This document shows, in pieces, positions 7,204-9,520 of a stretch of DNA of 9,520 nucleotides. The notes under the pieces are model-generated. The model was given only the letters and a program-made list of their open reading frames with translations. It did not search any database and was not told the origin of the DNA. The translations under genes were made by a program, and so were the position numbers. Position 1 is the stretch's first letter, and the number at the start of each line of letters is the position of its first letter. The DNA is from PVC group bacterium (GTDB lineage Bacteria; Verrucomicrobiota; Kiritimatiellia; SS1-B-03-39; UBA6053): contig PXAS01000067.1 of NCBI GenBank assembly GCA_003565815.1, forward strand, positions 1-9,520, written 5' to 3'.

Positions 7204-7911
7204 ATGAACCCCGTGCTCGAAGTCCGCAAACTCAGCAAACGGTATCCGCCGTCCGCGCCCGGCGCCCCGCCCCCCGCCCCGGTCCTGCTGGACGTCGACT
7301 TCATACTGAACCCCGGCGAATTCTGTGCCGTCACCGGTCCCTCCGGATCTGGAAAAACCACCTTTCTCAACCTCATCGGCCTGCTCGACCCGCCCAGCCA
7401 GGGAGAGATCCGCTATGACGGCCACCCCGTCGACTGGCGCAACCGCAAAGCCCGGGCCGAAATCCGCAAGCGCGGCGTGGGCATGATCTTCCAGAACATG
7501 CACCTCCTTCCCGGACGCAGCGTCCGCGAAAACATCCTTTTCCGGGCCCGATACCTCAACCGCCCCCTCTCCGACTTCACCCGCCGCGCCGACGAACTCA
7601 TGGACGAATTGGGCCTGTCCCCCCTCGCCACCCGTCGCGCCGACACCCTCTCCGGGGGCGAAGCCCAGCGCGTCGCCATTGCCCGCGCCCTGCTTACCCG
7701 GCCCCAACTCCTCTTGGCCGACGAACCCACCGGCAATCTGGACGCCGAAGCCGGGGACGCGGTCATGCGCGCCCTGACCCAAGCCGCCGACAGCGGCATC
7801 GGGGTCATCCTCGTCACCCACAACCTGCAACTCCTCCCCTACGTTCACCACCAGTACCACTGCGCCGAACAAACCCTCCGCAAATCCGCCCCGACACCCA
7901 AGCCCGGATGA
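7204..7911 (+). CDS. ABC transporter ATP-binding protein (LolD/MacB type)
   Basis: The 235-residue protein is a complete single nucleotide-binding domain: Walker A GPSGSGKT (45-52), Q-loop Gln98 in MIFQNMHLLPGRSVREN, signature LSGGEAQRVAIARAL (149-163), Walker B LLLADEPTGNLD (169-180) and switch His206 in VILVTHN. The Q-loop context and the DEPTGNLD form are typical of the LolD/MacB/FtsE group, which drives mechanotransmission-type exporters with FtsX/MacB-like permeases. It would hydrolyse ATP at the inner-membrane face. The frame is open upstream to 7171, but the ATG at 7204 gives the usual N-terminus (VLEVRKLSKRY) and sits 4 bp after the adaptor stop. A Pro/Ala-rich insertion (15-26) lengthens the loop before LLDVDF. 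There is no fused permease domain, and none follows in the window, so its membrane partner is missing here. Confidence 0.93.
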   Translation: MNPVLEVRKLSKRYPPSAPGAPPPAPVLLDVDFILNPGEFCAVTGPSGSGKTTFLNLIGLLDPPSQGEIRYDGHPVDWRNRKARAEIRKRGVGMIFQNMHLLPGRSVRENILFRARYLNRPLSDFTRRADELMDELGLSPLATRRADTLSGGEAQRVAIARALLTRPQLLLADEPTGNLDAEAGDAVMRALTQAADSGIGVILVTHNLQLLPYVHHQYHCAEQTLRKSAPTPKPG

Positions 7912-7963
7912 ACCACGGGATTTCCAACGGGAAAATATAGCCATTCGCCCTGTGGCGCACCGT

Positions 7964-8009
7964 TTCCGAGTGTCGGAAGCCTCCCGGAAAACGCTTCCGA
8001 CGCTCGGAA
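7964..8009. repeat. Two TTCCGA-N3-TCGGAA dyads forming a 17-bp inverted repeat
   Basis: The left arm TTCCGAGTGTCGGAAGC (7964-7980) and right arm GCTTCCGACGCTCGGAA (7993-8009) are complementary over 17 bp with one G-U pair and a 12-base loop. Each arm also contains its own perfect dyad, TTCCGA-N3-TCGGAA (7964-7978 and 7995-8009), with centres at 7971 and 8002, 31 bp apart. As RNA it could form a strong hairpin ending the ABC cluster transcript, although no T-run follows directly. As DNA it looks like two operator half-pairs on one helix face. A dispersed palindromic element is the third possibility. Confidence 0.8.
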
Positions 8010-8011
8010 GA

Positions 8012-8083
8012 TCCGAAAAATCATAATCATACTATCTTTTTTATTCTTTTCCTTTTCACCATAAATCGGGTAGGGTGAGCGGC
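8012..8083 (+). promoter_or_regulatory. AT-rich promoter-like stretch before the reductase gene
   Basis: After the dyads the sequence turns AT- and pyrimidine-rich, unlike the surrounding coding DNA. Possible -10 boxes are CATAAA (8060-8065) or TAGGGT (8071-8076), with only poor T-rich -35 boxes. Downstream, 8084-8155 is a 23-codon ORF (starts MNLHCGSAPC) ending 36 bp before the reductase start. It has no recognisable feature apart from two Cys and could be a chance ORF or an upstream leader ORF. Confidence 0.3.
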
Positions 8084-8191
8084 ATGAACCTTCACTGCGG
8101 ATCCGCCCCATGTACGGGCGTCTCCGTACCGCCAAGCCCCTCGAACAGCGCCTGAAACATTCGCAAAACCCCACGCACCCCCGGAACCGTT

Positions 8192-9022
8192 ATGATACCC
8201 GAACTGACCCCCTATACCTTTGGCAGCATGTCCCTTGGGCGCAATCCCATCACCCCCGAAGCCGACATCCGCGTCGCCCGCCAGGCCATGGACGCCGGGG
8301 TCTGGTTTCACGCCAGCCGCACCTATGAAAACGGGTTCACCTTCATGGTCCTGCGCATGGCCTTCGATCAGGATCGCGCCCGCACTCCCCGCATGATTCT
8401 GAAAATCCGCGACGGTTCCGTGCCTTTGTTGCGCTTCGAAACCGAGGACTGTCTTCATCGTCTCGGATTGGAGACCATCCACATCGCCCAACTTGTCTCC
8501 ATGGTGCGCGAACCCGGCAACCTCGTGGACCAGCTATGCGGACCAGGCGGTCCCCTGGTGGACGAATTGGCCGCCCTCAAGGAGCGGGGCCTCATCCAAC
8601 ACGCCGTGCTTTTCATGGACAAAAACAATTCCGACGCCGTGGTCGAAGCCGCAGAGCATCCGCTCATCGACGGGGTGACCTTCTATTTCAACGCCCTGCA
8701 GCGCGACTGCAGTGATCATGCCTGGAACGAAATCCGCACCCGCAACATCCCCGTGCTGGCTCTGAGAACCCTGGGCGGATGGCGGGACAAACGCCTCGCG
8801 GAGAAACGGGAAGCCCTTGCGAAGGCCATGCCCGATCTCGATCCCGTGCAATTGGCCCTCGACCTCGCCGCCTCCTATCCTGAAATCAAAACCACCATCG
8901 GCGGCACCGCCTCCCGGCCCCACCTCGAAGCTTACCTGGAGGCCGCCGCCCGCAGCAAACCCCTGCCCACGGAACGCCTTTCCCTGGTCGAGGATGTGCG
9001 CGGGGAAGCTGACCCCGTTTGA
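8192..9022 (+). CDS. Aldo/keto reductase-like protein with altered active site
   Basis: The 276-residue protein follows the aldo/keto reductase barrel: GSMSLG near the start (11-16), the first active-site region GVWFHASRTYENG (36-48), MILKIRDG with Lys71, LGLETIHIAQLV (91-102), then LALRTLGGW (189-197) and TTIGGTASRPHLEAYLEAAA (234-253), which matches the family's cofactor phosphate-binding segment. Typical members reduce aldehydes and ketones with NADPH using Asp, Tyr, Lys and His. Aligning by motif spacing, the Asp is His40, the Tyr (Tyr45) and Lys (Lys71) are kept, and the His is Val102. It is also somewhat shorter than the usual 300 or more residues. It may have another chemistry or a non-catalytic role; the substrate is unknown. 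A weak CGGAA (8182-8186) precedes the ATG by 5 bp. It is monocistronic as far as can be seen. Confidence 0.78.
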   Translation: MIPELTPYTFGSMSLGRNPITPEADIRVARQAMDAGVWFHASRTYENGFTFMVLRMAFDQDRARTPRMILKIRDGSVPLLRFETEDCLHRLGLETIHIAQLVSMVREPGNLVDQLCGPGGPLVDELAALKERGLIQHAVLFMDKNNSDAVVEAAEHPLIDGVTFYFNALQRDCSDHAWNEIRTRNIPVLALRTLGGWRDKRLAEKREALAKAMPDLDPVQLALDLAASYPEIKTTIGGTASRPHLEAYLEAAARSKPLPTERLSLVEDVRGEADPV

Positions 9023-9071
9023 GCGTCACGATGATGGGCACACCGCGCCCGATACATTTCCATCGGTTCAC

Positions 9072-9099
9072 TTGACTTTTTCGGTTTTTTTTGTAAGGT
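9072..9099 (+). promoter_or_regulatory. Candidate promoter for the terminal Lys-rich gene
   Basis: TTGACT (9072-9077) matches five of six -35 bases and is followed after 16 bp of T-rich sequence by TAAGGT (9094-9099), a partial -10 box. It lies in the 166-bp gap after the reductase gene. Transcription from about 9106 would give an untranslated leader of roughly 80 bases before the ATG at 9189. This is the best -35 match in the window. Confidence 0.5.
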
Positions 9100-9188
9100 A
9101 TGCGGCAATTTTTGTGCGGGCGCCCATCTGGAATCCCCCTGCCCCGCAACGCTTCCCCGTCCTTACACATCATTGGAAATCACTTTAT

Positions 9189-9520
9189 ATGCCCGCCAAT
9201 CCCAAGACGAAACGTCAACCCAAAAAGACCGCCTCCGGCAAGAAACAAGCCGCGACGCCGTCCAAGACCGCAAAGGCTTCCAGCAAAAAAGAAAGCGCGA
9301 AATCCCCGGCCAAAGCTTTGGAAAAGACGGCGTCCGCCAAAAAATCCGCCGTCAAATCTACGGACAAAACCGCTGGCAAAACCACGGACAAAACCGCTGG
9401 CAAAACCACGGGCAAATCGGCGGGCAAACCCGACGTGCCCGCCCAGAAAGCCGCGCCGAAGAAACCGAGCGCCCCCCGGAAGCGCAAGCAAAGCCATCAC
9501 GTGGAAGACAGCCATCTGAG
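9189..9520 (+). CDS. Lys/Ala-rich protein, N-terminal part, cut by the window end
   Basis: From ATG 9189 the frame is open for 110 codons to the window edge. The product starts MPANPKTKRQPKKTASGKKQ and is made almost entirely of Lys, Ala, Ser, Thr, Pro and Gly with hardly any hydrophobic residues, like the tail of histone H1 or the basic extensions of bacterial nucleoid proteins. Near the edge the composition changes (RKRKQSHHVEDSHL), which may mark the start of a folded domain. A basic disordered tail before a folded domain is known on DksA/TraR-like zinc-finger proteins of Verrucomicrobiota and on some Rho, HU and topoisomerase proteins; which applies cannot be told here. Nucleic-acid binding is the likely role of the tail. 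A weak GGAA (9175-9178) precedes the ATG. Other frames over this region give Arg/Pro- or Gly/Phe-rich shadows. Confidence 0.72.
   Translation, partial: MPANPKTKRQPKKTASGKKQAATPSKTAKASSKKESAKSPAKALEKTASAKKSAVKSTDKTAGKTTDKTAGKTTGKSAGKPDVPAQKAAPKKPSAPRKRKQSHHVEDSHL
9360..9407 (+). repeat. Exact 24-bp tandem duplication inside the Lys-rich gene
   Basis: Units 9360-9383 and 9384-9407 are identical and encode the octapeptide TDKTAGKT twice. A decayed third unit (9408-9431) encodes TGKSAGKP. The identity at DNA level points to recent duplication by slippage, and the unit length keeps the reading frame. Confidence 0.92.

Noticed and set aside
4636..7376. Minus-strand frames of 420 and 583 codons opposite the channel and adaptor genes
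   Set aside because: Long only because stop codons are rare in GC-rich antisense frames; compositions are Gly/Val/Glu/Ala-rich without family features.
9100..9519. A 139-codon plus-strand frame in another phase over the Lys-rich gene
   Set aside because: It reads as Arg/Pro-rich sequence with no natural start context, while the ATG 9189 frame gives a coherent Lys/Ala-rich tail with an in-frame peptide repeat.

Overview
The window is GC-rich DNA from a Gram-negative bacterium: it encodes a TolC-type outer-membrane channel, a periplasmic adaptor and a prepilin-like protein. Codons end mostly in C or G, several starts lack a strong Shine-Dalgarno site, a 4-phosphoerythronate dehydrogenase is present, and the last gene opens with a lysine/alanine-rich tail. 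Together these suggest Verrucomicrobiota (Opitutae-like). That placement is an inference; no rRNA or other marker gene is present.

Layout. Positions 1-756 hold the distal part of a CRISPR array: 11 identical 32-bp repeats of type I-C character plus a twelfth repeat cut to its first 16 bases. No cas genes lie in the window. A 78-base remnant of a nucleotidyltransferase gene (757-834, minus strand) is fused directly to the cut repeat. Next comes pdxB (842-1966, minus), for vitamin B6 synthesis, which converges on the array. A gap of only 38 bp separates pdxB from a divergent plus-strand cluster: an FHA-domain protein with a C-terminal membrane anchor, a GspJ-like pseudopilin overlapping it by 28 bp, a CPA-type cation/proton antiporter, a TolC-family outer-membrane protein, an HlyD/MacA-like adaptor and a LolD/MacB-type ABC ATPase. 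Gaps are -28, 11, 17, 74 and 4 bp, so these six genes could be one transcription unit, with a possible internal promoter before the adaptor. The last three look like a tripartite efflux or export system, but no permease gene follows.

After the ATPase, 7912-8191 is non-coding. It holds two 15-bp dyads (TTCCGA-N3-TCGGAA) that also pair with each other as a 17-bp hairpin, then an AT-rich promoter-like stretch. An aldo/keto reductase-like protein (8192-9022) follows, in which two of the four catalytic positions appear replaced. The window ends in a Lys/Ala/Thr/Ser-rich protein (from 9189) that runs off the edge and contains an exact 24-bp tandem duplication.

The points most worth a second look are the array/nucleotidyltransferase junction, the paired dyads, the degenerate reductase, the permease-less ABC cluster and the FHA/pseudopilin pair. 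I did not find a clearly new defence system.
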